A stretch of DNA of 64,000 nucleotides, taken from contig OY282386.1 of the NCBI GenBank assembly GCA_958295945.1, forward strand, positions 5,270,001 to 5,334,000, given 5' to 3'. This DNA is from Candidatus Poribacteria bacterium. Lineage in GTDB: Bacteria > Poribacteria > WGA-4E > WGA-3G. Both the position numbers and the translations under genes were made by a program. Each line of letters opens with the position of its first letter. The stretch's first letter is position 1. Positions 8,929-17,725 of the stretch are shown one piece after another. The notes beneath the pieces are model-generated. The model was not told where the DNA came from. It ran no database searches and saw only the letters and a list, made by a program, of their open reading frames with translations.

Positions 8929-9768
8929 ATGTCAAATGAAACGTTAAATGATCAACCAGTTCCGATGACTGAAGAACAGAAGTTTTTCTTTGATTTGCGC
9001 GGTTGGATTTTGTTACCATCAATATTGTCTGACGCGGAAATAGAAGAGATGAAAGCGGAAGTATATGCGGGGGCAAGGCAATGTTATCATGGAGCACTGC
9101 AGAACCTGCTTGATCATCCTGCGATTGTAGGTGTACTGAATGAACTCCTATCCGAAAATCCTTTTATACACGATGACAGTTATGGATTTCGGTGTGAAGG
9201 ATCCTTTACGACAGTGCGTGAACCTGGATGGAGTAAATCGTCACGAGGTGACAACGGTTTACCACACGTGGTGCGACCACCACAACAGGCGAATGCGATG
9301 CGGTATCAGGTAGCAGGTGGAAAGATTTTTGCTGGATTGACACGTGTCGTATGGGAACTTGAGGAAGTAAAAAAAGGACATGGCGGCACCTCTTTTCTTA
9401 GCGGGTCTCATAAGGCACATTTCAACTATGGTGGACCCGATCCGTATCGTCCAAATATCAGTGAATCGCCGTGGGAAAATAGTATGCGTGATATGATGGA
9501 TGAGTATAGTTGTCCACCCGGATCTGTGGTTATCTTCACGGAAAGTCTTGTGCATGCTGCGAATGATTGGAGTAATCCTGACAATCCAAGATGTGCGGTA
9601 TTCAATTGCTATAACTCAATTTGGGCACAATGGCATCGGTTGAATTTGAGTCATGAGGTTATTGAGACCATGCCGCCGAGACGACAATCGTTGTTCCGTG
9701 GGACGTGGGCGATTGGTGGTGGTCCTGGTGGGAATCGTCAGTATTCGTTGGATAATAATACGATGTGA
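8929..9768 (+). CDS. PhyH-like protein with altered metal site, copy 2
   Basis: A 279-residue tandem paralogue of the preceding gene, clearly alike over the whole length by eye, and lacking the extra N-terminal residues. It shares PHVVRPPQQANA in place of the HxD motif, VAGGKIFAGLTRVVWELEEV, LSGSHKAHFNYGG, the distal His in SLVHAAND and the C-terminal FRGTWAIGGGPGGNRQYSLD. The start is set by an AAGGAGATATTA ribosome-binding region just before the ATG; the open frame extends further upstream into copy 1. Two co-transcribed paralogues may form a heteromer or act on related substrates; this is inference. Confidence 0.88.
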   Translation: MSNETLNDQPVPMTEEQKFFFDLRGWILLPSILSDAEIEEMKAEVYAGARQCYHGALQNLLDHPAIVGVLNELLSENPFIHDDSYGFRCEGSFTTVREPGWSKSSRGDNGLPHVVRPPQQANAMRYQVAGGKIFAGLTRVVWELEEVKKGHGGTSFLSGSHKAHFNYGGPDPYRPNISESPWENSMRDMMDEYSCPPGSVVIFTESLVHAANDWSNPDNPRCAVFNCYNSIWAQWHRLNLSHEVIETMPPRRQSLFRGTWAIGGGPGGNRQYSLDNNTM

Positions 9769-9779
9769 TTGTTGAGAGT

Positions 9780-10331
9780 ATGCGGGATTGCCAAATACCG
9801 CATACTTGCACACAGATATTAACAACCCTCAATTTTACTAACAGTATAATTCGGTTGCTATATAATAAGGATAAACTAGCGCAATGGCTTGAAGAAAATC
9901 CGGACGGGTGGCTCTTTGAATCCGACCAGTCGATCTCTAAACAGGCAGGTGTATCACCTGGTTCTGTGGCTAGATACTTAAATATGTTAGTGGCAAAACA
10001 GAAAGGTATAATGCCGTCTGAAGTTAAGAAACAAAGACTGGAAACTAGGCCTTTTTCTGGTAGAACTAAAGTGGATTTAAATAATATCCGAAAGATTATT
10101 GAAGAGAATCCTGATACTCCTCCTATCGATCTAGCTTTTATGGCTGATTGCTCTGAGCAAACAGTTGTGCGATTACTCGAAGCAAGTAATCCTAAAGATG
10201 AGGAGATACACAGAGAGGATGAGGATAGCGCAGATGATTCTGAGATTGCAACAATACGATCAGATATGGAAAACGTCAAATCTCAAATCGATGATATTCT
10301 GACACGCTTAGACGAACTGTTGAAGAATTAA
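9780..10331 (+). CDS. Helix-turn-helix protein with C-terminal coiled coil
   Basis: About 183 residues, probably DNA-binding. A helix-turn-helix is seen early (SISKQAGVSPGSVARYLNML), a second HTH-like stretch later (LAFMADCSEQTVVRLLEA), then an acidic linker and a short C-terminal coiled coil (IRSDMENVKSQIDDIL). The start is uncertain: GTG at 9765 overlaps the PhyH stop, ATG at 9780 is five codons later, and neither has a good ribosome-binding site. The DUF3800 gene follows after a 108-base gap. The two could form a regulator/effector pair, but no operator was identified. I cannot assign a known family. Confidence 0.65.
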   Translation: MRDCQIPHTCTQILTTLNFTNSIIRLLYNKDKLAQWLEENPDGWLFESDQSISKQAGVSPGSVARYLNMLVAKQKGIMPSEVKKQRLETRPFSGRTKVDLNNIRKIIEENPDTPPIDLAFMADCSEQTVVRLLEASNPKDEEIHREDEDSADDSEIATIRSDMENVKSQIDDILTRLDELLKN

Positions 10332-10439
10332 GATAGTTATCAAAATATATAGATTTTATCGTTTACTTTATATTGAGGTGTGGTGTCTTGCACTACATCT
10401 CACTGATTATATCTATTTAATGTGGATGAAAAGTGATGT

Positions 10440-11018
10440 ATGGGCAAATCATTAGACAAGATTTACTGTTTTGTTGATGAATCTGGACAGCACACGCGTG
10501 GAAAAGTATATTGTGTTGCAGCAGTTATTGTGAACACTATAACTATTCGCGATGAAGTTGAACAAAAGTTGATAGGAATAGAGCAAAATGTAAAGAAAGG
10601 AACTGCGAAATGGAAAAGCACACGTGATTCTATAAGGGAGCATTATCTCCGATCTATAGCAAACATTCAAGATCTAAAAGGTTGTCTTTACTTTGCAATC
10701 CACTTCAATACTATCGATTATATTAACGCAACTGTTGATACAATTACACAAGCAATCAATCAGCACGTAAAGAAGACATGTCAAGTAATAATAGTTATTG
10801 ATGGCTTAGATAATAAATCTAAGCAGAGGATTTCCAGACGTTTGAAAGAAAGAGGAATATTGTATAAAAAAGTTCGTGGTATAAAAGATGAAGGGAGTGC
10901 GTGGATTCGATTAGCAGATGCAATTGCAGGCTTTAGCAGACAGGTTTATGAAAATAGACCTTATACACTATCTTTATATCCTGAAATGAAACAGAAAGGG
11001 TTTCTCACCCAACTATAA
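10440..11018 (+). CDS. DUF3800 domain protein (predicted RNase H-like fold)
   Basis: A 192-residue protein with the hallmarks of DUF3800: the N-terminal YCFVDESGQHTRGKVYCVAA with the Asp-Glu pair, a central beta-strand IIVIDGLDN, and a C-terminal DEGSAWIRLADAIAG with conserved Asp residues. DUF3800 proteins are thought to adopt an RNase H-like fold, and the acidic residues suggest metal-dependent nuclease chemistry, but function is not established. An HTH gene lies upstream and a region rich in hairpins begins about 10 bases after the stop. No strong ribosome-binding site precedes the ATG. Confidence 0.8.
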   Translation: MGKSLDKIYCFVDESGQHTRGKVYCVAAVIVNTITIRDEVEQKLIGIEQNVKKGTAKWKSTRDSIREHYLRSIANIQDLKGCLYFAIHFNTIDYINATVDTITQAINQHVKKTCQVIIVIDGLDNKSKQRISRRLKERGILYKKVRGIKDEGSAWIRLADAIAGFSRQVYENRPYTLSLYPEMKQKGFLTQL

Positions 11019-11024
11019 ATGAAA

Positions 11025-11165
11025 ATGCTAGAGTGTCTGGCTCTAGCAACCCAACATAGACATATCCTTACTAGCGAGGTCACGCTTTGGTAGAGGTCAC
11101 GGTTGGCTGTCCCTATCTTTTCCAGAGGAAAAGCACCGTCCATACGGTACGTATTCGGGCAAATA
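11025..11165 (-). ncRNA. Candidate structured RNA downstream of DUF3800 gene
   Basis: This 140-base stretch has several compact hairpins and no convincing coding frame: TGCTAGAG/CTCTAGCA (11027-11049, 7-base loop), a CTTTTCC/GGAAAAG hairpin with a 3-base loop near 11120-11136, AGCG/CGCT near 11075-11090, and a possible long-range CCAAC/GTTGG pair. Two direct copies of GAGGTCACG lie in the middle. I do not recognise an RNA family. The strand is a guess: transcription on the minus strand would run towards the DUF3800 stop. A mobile-element end is an alternative. Confidence 0.3.
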
Positions 11166-11198
11166 TATTATCTATTAAAATTGTAACATAAAAACAAC

Positions 11199-11234
11199 AC
11201 TTTGTCAAGTTTTTCTTTACTTTGTCAAGTTTTT
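11199..11234. repeat. Short direct repeat in AT-rich gap
   Basis: ACTTTGTCAAGTTTTT occurs at 11199-11214 and again at 11219-11234, a 20-base period. The gap 11166-11440 otherwise shows only AT-rich DNA with no clear gene. Confidence 0.6.
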
Positions 11235-11440
11235 TGCTTTACACAACCTATTTGAAGAGTGTAAATTCAAGAACTATTTGATTTTAGACATACTTTCTTT
11301 CTACGAGTTAATTTTACAATCATCAATACATAGCCGGTGTACACATTTACAACTATATTACCGTGAAAGAGTGTATTCAATATTTACATTCTAATGCAAT
11401 CACTTTCTACAAACCACTGTCATTTGCTGGATCGAACTCC

Positions 11441-12163
11441 CTAATTTCGCGTTTTTTTGTAGAAATCACAATCTTTAAAACCAGCAGTCACAATACTGTC
11501 CTTGAGTTCGTGTGGTCGTAGGTGCATATTAAAATAGTCGCACTTGTAATGTATCTGCGTTTCCAAATCTATTCTAACCCAAACACATCTTTCTCCACCA
11601 CCCTTTTCGTCATATTCCGCCATTTCCAGAACATAGACGTTTTTCTGTATCTCACTCAAATTAACCATAGGAAATTGCTGTTTTCGTATATGAGGGTTTG
11701 AATGAACAAAATACAACCTACCATCTAGTGTAAGGTTATTGTGACTTTGCTTTAAGAGGATAAATGAACCACCCCTTGATTCATAGAAGAATGACCCCTC
11801 AAAGAAAATTACAGAAAACGGTTGTTCAAAGGCCATTTCATTATAATCCCCTAAGACATATTCAATCTCTAAGCCTTCCCTGTGGGTGATTTTATGTGCT
11901 TCAGATAGGAAATGTGGGGACTTGTCCATTCCAACAACATGATAACCACGTCTTGCAAATTCACGCGTATAACTCCCAATTCCGCAACCTGCATCCAAGA
12001 TTCTATCATTTTTGGTAAGTTGTAGAACCTCTTCATAGAATGGGAAGTGCTTTTGAACAAAGTCGGGTGCTTCAAAATTGTGTCTGGCATGCTCAAGATA
12101 CCATCTATCATACACCTCGTGTCCAAAATCTGTTCTAAGTAATTGACTGGGTAGACTATTCAT
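11441..12163 (-). CDS. Class I SAM-dependent methyltransferase
   Basis: A 240-residue cytoplasmic methyltransferase with a Rossmann core. Motif I is RILDAGCGIGSYTREFARRG (about residue 55-74), followed by VVGMDKSPHFL carrying the acidic residue that binds the SAM ribose, and a later VIFFEGSFFYES strand. The substrate is unknown. Its start overlaps the end of glgB by eight bases, so it is probably co-translated with glgB, though a link to glycogen is not obvious. Confidence 0.88.
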   Translation of the reverse strand: MNSLPSQLLRTDFGHEVYDRWYLEHARHNFEAPDFVQKHFPFYEEVLQLTKNDRILDAGCGIGSYTREFARRGYHVVGMDKSPHFLSEAHKITHREGLEIEYVLGDYNEMAFEQPFSVIFFEGSFFYESRGGSFILLKQSHNNLTLDGRLYFVHSNPHIRKQQFPMVNLSEIQKNVYVLEMAEYDEKGGGERCVWVRIDLETQIHYKCDYFNMHLRPHELKDSIVTAGFKDCDFYKKTRN

Positions 12164-14237
12164 TTTTTCTCCTAACAGGCACTAAAACCTGCGCGCTTCT
12201 GGCAGGGAGATAAAGCTGAATGGATTGGGTATACCCTTCCATTTCAACATCTTGCCAAGGATAATGGATGCTTTCAACTGCACCGTAACCACCGAATTCT
12301 GTATCATCGGAATTGAGGATGATGCAATAATCTGTCTTTTCAGGGACAGGGATACGCCAATCCGTGGCAGATACGGTCGGATGCAAGTTGAGCGCAAACA
12401 CAAGCCCACCACGTGTATAGACAATCTGTTTCGCGTCCTCGTGAATAAACAACAACTGAATATCCTCCTCTGAAAGCAAGTGATAATGTTTGTCAAGCTG
12501 CTGCATTCCAATATCAAATGCGTTGAGATGCTTGTAATATAGGGTGTCATCGTCAACAAGATGCCACTGCCTGCGTGCGTACCAATAGGAATTGTTGTTT
12601 CCTGCCCGCGGGAAGTCAATCCATTCGGGGTGTCCAAACTCATTTCCCATGAAGTTGAGATACCCTTCGCCACCTAAACTAAATGTAAGCAAACGGATCA
12701 ATTTGTGCAATGCAACGCCACGAGCAATCCTAAGACTTGGCGTGGAAACACTCATATTTGTATAGAGTTCAGCATCCATCAACTGCATTGCAAGTGTTTT
12801 GTCCCCGACAATGCTTTGGTCGTGACTTTCAACATACGCGATATGTTTTTCGCCTGCGCGGCGATTGCGTAACATGCCGTAAATCTCACCGATGTGCCAA
12901 TCTTCATCCTTTTTCTCCTTCAACAACCGAATCCAATAATCAGGAATCCCCATCGCTAAGCGATAATCAAAACCGAGTCCGCCTTCGTCAAGAGGACGTG
13001 CAAGTCCTGGCATTCCACTCATATCTTCAGCGATAGAAATAGCGTTCGGATTGACAGCATGGACTACCTCATTTGCCAACATCAGATATGCGATTGCATC
13101 TAACTCAACATTAGCATTGAAGTAATCGGAATAACCAGTGAAATTCTGTCCAAGTCCGTGATCATTGTAAAGCATGCTGGTGACACCATCAAATCTGAAA
13201 CCGTCAAACCTATAGGTCTCCAACCAATAGCGGACGTTGCTCAACAGAAAACGTTGCACTTCATATTTGCTATAATCAAAACAGAGTGAGTCCCAAGCGA
13301 TATGTTCACCCTTTGCCCCCGCATGAAAATAGTGGTGATCTGTGCCATCAAAGTGGTTCAAACCCTCGTTGATATTCTTTACAGCATGGCTATGCACCAA
13401 ATCCATGATAACCAACAAACCCATGCCGTGTGCAGTATCAACGAGTTCTTTCAATTCTTCAGGTGTTCCGAAACGACTTGATACGGCGAAGAAATTACTA
13501 ACGTGATATCCAAAGCTTGCATAATAAGGGTGTTCCTTAATTGCCATGAGTTGAATTGTGTTGTATCCTAAATCAGCAATCCTTGGCAACACATTTTGTG
13601 TGAACTCAGTGAAAGTTCCGACCTTTTCTTCCTCTTGTGCCATACCAACATGTGCTTCGTAAATCCTTAGTCCTTCCGTACCCCTGCTATAGTACGAGGT
13701 CTCTGTGTCTCGCCAAATATCAGTTGATCCATTATGTTTCCATTGATATGCATTCGGTGGAGACCAATACTGTCCTGTAAACTCCGTTTCGGTTTCTTGA
13801 ACAACACGTTGGATATAGGCTGGAATTCTATCATGTTCACCAAGAGCGGATTTGATATGCACTTTGACTCGGCTACCGTGTGTCAGTCGGTCAGAATAGT
13901 CTTTATCAGGTAGGAAAAGATGCCATATTCCCCAGGCATCAATGGACATAGGGTTGGCATCACGGTTCCAATCGTTGAAATCTCCTATGAGAGAGAGGGA
14001 ATGTGCAGAAGGTGCCCATTCACGGTACCAGACACCAGACTCACCCTCTTTTTCACCACAATTGAAACCGAAATAACGGTGTCCTCGACTTATCTCGCCT
14101 AAAACCCCACCGGTTTTCTCAATAACTGATTTAAAATGTAGGTATTGTTTGAACCGTTCACGCAATTGGGTGGTATAAGGCTTTAGATGCGGATCAAGTT
14201 CTATGAGGCGTGTCCCGTCTGGTTGATGTTTGCCCAT
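12156..14237 (-). CDS. glgB: 1,4-alpha-glucan branching enzyme
   Basis: Introduces alpha-1,6 branches into glycogen. The 693 residues comprise an N-terminal CBM48-type sandwich (about 65-170; WYREWAPSAHSLSLIGDFNDW), a GH13 barrel and a C-terminal sandwich. Catalytic residues are visible: the nucleophile D350 in DGFRFDGVTSML, the acid/base E404 in SIAEDMSG, and D473 in ESHDQSIVGDK. The N-terminal form and YNDHGLG resemble the eukaryotic-type GH13_8 branching enzymes. The first 187 codons are duplicated at 15268-15829. It overlaps the downstream methyltransferase by eight bases and lies 27 bases after the membrane-anchored gene upstream. Confidence 0.97.
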   Translation of the reverse strand: MGKHQPDGTRLIELDPHLKPYTTQLRERFKQYLHFKSVIEKTGGVLGEISRGHRYFGFNCGEKEGESGVWYREWAPSAHSLSLIGDFNDWNRDANPMSIDAWGIWHLFLPDKDYSDRLTHGSRVKVHIKSALGEHDRIPAYIQRVVQETETEFTGQYWSPPNAYQWKHNGSTDIWRDTETSYYSRGTEGLRIYEAHVGMAQEEEKVGTFTEFTQNVLPRIADLGYNTIQLMAIKEHPYYASFGYHVSNFFAVSSRFGTPEELKELVDTAHGMGLLVIMDLVHSHAVKNINEGLNHFDGTDHHYFHAGAKGEHIAWDSLCFDYSKYEVQRFLLSNVRYWLETYRFDGFRFDGVTSMLYNDHGLGQNFTGYSDYFNANVELDAIAYLMLANEVVHAVNPNAISIAEDMSGMPGLARPLDEGGLGFDYRLAMGIPDYWIRLLKEKKDEDWHIGEIYGMLRNRRAGEKHIAYVESHDQSIVGDKTLAMQLMDAELYTNMSVSTPSLRIARGVALHKLIRLLTFSLGGEGYLNFMGNEFGHPEWIDFPRAGNNNSYWYARRQWHLVDDDTLYYKHLNAFDIGMQQLDKHYHLLSEEDIQLLFIHEDAKQIVYTRGGLVFALNLHPTVSATDWRIPVPEKTDYCIILNSDDTEFGGYGAVESIHYPWQDVEMEGYTQSIQLYLPARSAQVLVPVRRKNE

Positions 14238-14264
14238 AATGAGGGTAAAATACTGATACGATTC

Positions 14265-15107
14265 TTAGAGGGATGGAAACAATTTTTCAATTGCTTCAGT
14301 TCTCTCAGTCTTACTTAGCGTTGAAAGTCTCTGGATTTCCTCATCGGTAAGTTTTTCAAAGAGATGATCAATTTTGGAGTACAATTCGGTGGTTACCTCT
14401 GTCATTTCAGTATCTGCAGGAGAATCAAGGTCAACCGTATACTCTTTACCATACACATCGGTAATGTGAACAACACCGTGCTTTCCACCTTCTGGAAAAT
14501 GAAACGATCCATCTGCCTCCATGATCCATTGGTCTGCTCCTATTATCCCAGAAGTTTGGATTCCAAAGGCATGAGGTGGTAGTTTTGGATTTGGACCTAG
14601 AGGAATATCTGTAATCTTTTCAATGTATGTCTCAACACTGTTTTTTACCAGACTTTTGTTGAGTGATTCAAGGTGCTGGATCATCAGTTTCCTACTACCC
14701 GCTGGCATATCCGCTAATTTGGTTTTTGCAATCAGTGCCAGGAGTCCGAAGTGTCGTTGATAAGGTTTGACATCTGTATCAGCGGGAAATGATTCTTGTC
14801 CCATTAATAACATCTCAGGGTTGTCACGATATAAGGTCATTGTGTGTGCTTCTAACGCCAACTGTTCACGCTGCGGCAGCCTATATTTTTTCGCAACATC
14901 AGGTGAGACGTTCATAAATGATTCTGCAAGATTCGCATATTCTTTTTGTTGTTCTGGTGTAAGTTCTCCTGAATAAGTATATATTGGGGCAAATACCTCA
15001 CGCGTTTTGGCAAAGTTCTTTTGACGTTGGGTGTGAACATAAAACACACCAATGCCTATTATAATTACAGCCGAAAGTATTGTATAGTATAACCTTTTTT
15101 TATTCAT
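14265..15107 (-). CDS. Membrane-anchored hypothetical protein, copy A
   Basis: A 280-residue protein with one N-terminal membrane segment (LYYTILSAVIIIGIGVFYV) and a long non-cytoplasmic part that is probably largely helical. I do not recognise a family. The ATG at 15107 follows GGAAGG and is preferred over an ATG five codons earlier. It has a paralogue at 15857-16660: the N-terminal half and the last 60 or so residues are nearly identical, while a central segment (about 190-235 here) differs completely. It lies directly upstream of glgB, 27 bases apart. Confidence 0.75.
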   Translation of the reverse strand: MNKKRLYYTILSAVIIIGIGVFYVHTQRQKNFAKTREVFAPIYTYSGELTPEQQKEYANLAESFMNVSPDVAKKYRLPQREQLALEAHTMTLYRDNPEMLLMGQESFPADTDVKPYQRHFGLLALIAKTKLADMPAGSRKLMIQHLESLNKSLVKNSVETYIEKITDIPLGPNPKLPPHAFGIQTSGIIGADQWIMEADGSFHFPEGGKHGVVHITDVYGKEYTVDLDSPADTEMTEVTTELYSKIDHLFEKLTDEEIQRLSTLSKTERTEAIEKLFPSL

Positions 15108-15267
15108 GTCGCTTCCTTCCAACAGAGATTGCGGATTTTTTATGTGTCCATGATACTTTTATTCTTGTTTTTTGTCAATGATGTTTGTAACTCTATCAGA
15201 GTAATTCAGTATTATTTTATATGACTAAATACATCTTAATTTCTCTTGCCATTGTTCCGAAATTTGA

Positions 15268-15829
15268 CCGTACCCCTGCTATAGTACGAGGTCTCTGTGT
15301 CTCGCTAAATATCAGTTGATCCATTATGTTTCCATTGATATGCATTCGATGGAGACCAATACTCTCCTGTAAACTCAGTTTCGGTTTCTTGAACAACACG
15401 TTGGATATAGGCTGGAATTCTATCATGTTCACCAAGCGCGGATTTGACATGCACTTTGACTCGGCTACCGTGTGTCAGTCGGTCAGAATAGTCTTTATCA
15501 GGTAGGAAAAGATGCCATATTCCCCAGGCATCAATGGACATAGGGTTGGCATCACGGTTCCAATCGTTGAAATCTCCTATGAGAGAGAGGGAATGTGCAG
15601 AAGGTGCCCATTCACGGTACCAGACACCAGACTCACCCTCTTTTTCACCACAATTGAAACCGAAATAACGGTGTCCTTGACTTATCTCGCCTAAAACCCC
15701 ACCGGTTTTCTCAATAATTGATTTAAAATGTAGATATTGTTTGAACCGTTCACGCAATTGGGTGGTATAAGGCTTTAGATACGGATCAAGTTCTATGAGG
15801 CGTGTCCCGTCTGGTTGATGTTTGCCCAT
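15268..15829 (-). pseudogene. Truncated glgB duplicate
   Basis: A copy of the first 187 codons of glgB, aligned without indels at a constant offset of 1592 bp and close to identical. Codon 175, TGG (Trp) in the intact gene, is TAG here, and homology to glgB stops at 15268, so the GH13 barrel is absent. The fragment has only the N-terminal CBM48-like region and no catalytic residues. It is unlikely to be functional, though a 174-residue product with the carbohydrate-binding domain could still be made from its intact start. Confidence 0.92.
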
Positions 15830-15856
15830 AATGAGGGTAAAATACTGATACGATTC

Positions 15857-16660
15857 TTAGAGGGATGGAAACAATTTTTCAATTGCTTCAGTTCTCTCAG
15901 TCTTACTAAGCGTTGAAAGTCTCTGGATTTCCTCATCGGTAAGTTTTTCAAAGAGATGATCAATTTTGGAGTACAATTCGGTGGTTACCTCTGTCATTTC
16001 AGTATCTGCAGGAGAATCAAGGTCAACCGTATACTCTTTACCATAGATATCAGTAATATGAAAAACCCCGCGTTTGCCATCATTTCCTACCTCAACAAAA
16101 AATGGAGCTCCAATCATTATTAACACATTCACACTGAATTTTGGGGATGTTTGTTTGCCCTTAAATTTTGCTGCAATTGTATCAATACTATTTTGAATTA
16201 ATTTTTTGTCGTACGTTTCAAGATGCTGGATCATCAGTTTTCTACTACCCGCTGGCATATCCGCTAATTTGGTTTTTGCAATCAGTGCCAGGAGTCCGAA
16301 GTGTCGTTGATAAGATTTGAAATCTATATCAGCAGGGAATGATCCCTGTACCATCAATAAGTAGATTTCAGGATTGTCACGATATAAGGTCATTGTGTGT
16401 GCTTCTAACGCCAATTGTTCACGCTGCGGAAGTCTATATTTTTTCGCGACATCAAGTGGGACATTACTAAGTGATTCTGCAAGTTCTGAATATTCTTTTT
16501 GCTGTTCTGGTGTGAGTTTTCCTGAATACATATAGATTGGTGCAAATACCTCACGCGTTTCTGCAAAGTTCTTTTGCCGTTGGGTGTGAACATAAAACAC
16601 GCCAATGCCTATTATAATTACAGCCGAAAGTATTGTATAAAATAGTCTTTTTTTATTCAT
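15857..16660 (-). CDS. Membrane-anchored hypothetical protein, copy B
   Basis: A 267-residue paralogue of the gene at 14265-15107, with the same N-terminal membrane segment (VIIIGIGVFYVHTQRQ) and the same C-terminus (EIQRLSTLSKTERTEAIEKL). The middle differs: where copy A has a Pro-rich stretch ending GSFHFPEGGKHG, this copy has FSVNVLIMIGAPFFVEVG. The reading frame is open and the ribosome-binding region is kept, so it is probably still a gene, although the glgB piece behind it is dead. The start ATG at 16660 is chosen by analogy to copy A. Confidence 0.7.
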   Translation of the reverse strand: MNKKRLFYTILSAVIIIGIGVFYVHTQRQKNFAETREVFAPIYMYSGKLTPEQQKEYSELAESLSNVPLDVAKKYRLPQREQLALEAHTMTLYRDNPEIYLLMVQGSFPADIDFKSYQRHFGLLALIAKTKLADMPAGSRKLMIQHLETYDKKLIQNSIDTIAAKFKGKQTSPKFSVNVLIMIGAPFFVEVGNDGKRGVFHITDIYGKEYTVDLDSPADTEMTEVTTELYSKIDHLFEKLTDEEIQRLSTLSKTERTEAIEKLFPSL

Positions 16661-16750
16661 GCCGCTTCCTTCCAACAGAGATTGCGGATTTCTTATGTGT
16701 CCATGATACTTTTATTTTCGCTTTTTGTCAATGATGTTTGTACTCTTAGC

Positions 16751-16988
16751 AGGGTTATTTAGTTTTAAGAAATATCAACTGAACGGCATTACTGAAAGTT
16801 TATATTGTGAGTCGAGTTTAGATCCACTCTCCTTCTCTTCATAAATGTTCATGGTAGTAGACACACTCCGTGTGCCGTCTATATTGTGTTCTAAAGTATA
16901 CGGCACACGGAGTGTGCCTACTACTATGCATTGGCTTATATTGATATGTGAACAAATCTATCAGAATTACCGAAAACTAAATAACCCT
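16751..16988. mobile_element. MITE-like element with 16-bp perfect inverted ends
   Basis: AGGGTTATTTAGTTTT (16751-16766) is repeated exactly in inverted form at 16973-16988. The 238-bp interior carries no gene but holds a second, near-perfect hairpin (16853-16926) with arms around ACACTCCGTGTGCCGT. This is a short non-autonomous element or a nested pair of palindromes; no transposase is present. Confidence 0.6.
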
Positions 16989-17007
16989 GAATATATTGCT
17001 TTTTTAC

Positions 17008-17683
17008 TTGACTTATGTTAGTTACTTACGTTATACTATATGTCACATAAATAGTTTTGAAATGTAGGTTATCAAATATGTATACAGATCAGGTTAAACA
17101 TGTCACAGAGATTGTCCAGCAAATGTTTACGTCATTCCATAGAGTGACAGCTCAAAATTGTGGCAGATCAGAAACAAAACCGGTCATAAACGCGCAATTA
17201 AGTGCACCTCATGACATTTTGGAAATGATATTCTTAACTATTGAATTATCATACCAGATTATGCGGGGAAGGTTTCCATCTCCGATTTCTTACACACCGA
17301 AACTGAATCTGGATGACGTACAATTAAAAAAAATTTTTATTTTTGAAAAAACCTTTCTTAACCCTTATGTAGACAACGCTATCAACAACGAAAACAACGT
17401 ACAGTTGTACGGACTATTGTACGTCAATTGTACGTCGTTGTGGAGGAAAATTACAATGATATTTGAAGAAAGACATAAAGAATTCGCTGTTAAATGTTTC
17501 GCAAGATTCATGACCATTTCAACCATCGAAATCTATAATTACTTGCACACAATTGTAGCGCAAACTGCCAGTTTGCGTACACTACTGCTGTTGGAGTGGT
17601 TTCCAACCACGATTGTTATGAAGTGGCACCAAAATATGCAGAATTCCTTTGTTCTTCGTTTGACAAAGTCCTTTGATGATTAA
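17008..17683 (+). other. Copy 1 of an unknown element with promoter and TTGTACG repeats
   Basis: TTGACT (17008-17013), an 18-base spacer and TATACT (17032-17037) form a good sigma-70 promoter followed by TCACATA. An open frame 17057-17683 (208 codons, start uncertain) follows. Three TTGTACG sites lie at 17405, 17417 and 17428 (spacing 12 and 11), and a palindromic GTTGGAGTGGTTTCCAAC lies near 17592. The same layout recurs at 22.5 kb and in decayed form at 53.7 kb. The encoded peptide shares an NPYV...VQLY...LYVNCT stretch with the 22.7-kb frame but matches no family I know; it may not be a protein gene. Confidence 0.5.
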
Positions 17684-17725
17684 TATTCAGTAGGTAGCAA
17701 CTTAGGTTAGATTTTCAAAATGAGC

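Larger units (their letters stand above)
15268..16745. repeat. Tandem segmental duplication (5' glgB plus upstream gene)
   Basis: 13676-15200 and 15268-16745 are tandem copies carrying the 5' part of glgB and the gene before it, and share upstream DNA as far as about 15200/16745. The inner edge of both copies falls at CCGTACCCCTGCTATAGTAC, where CGTAC and GTACG form a small inverted repeat; this may have been the break site. Confidence 0.9.

Noticed and set aside
10961-11143. 60-codon minus frame across the hairpin zone
   Set aside because: Overlaps the end of the DUF3800 gene and hairpins; more likely a structured RNA or repeat.
11025-11165. Known RNA families (tmRNA, RNase P, SRP, riboswitch)
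   Set aside because: None of their conserved motifs could be recognised.
15268-15829. A second functional glgB
   Set aside because: Only 187 codons, with a stop at codon 175 and no catalytic barrel.
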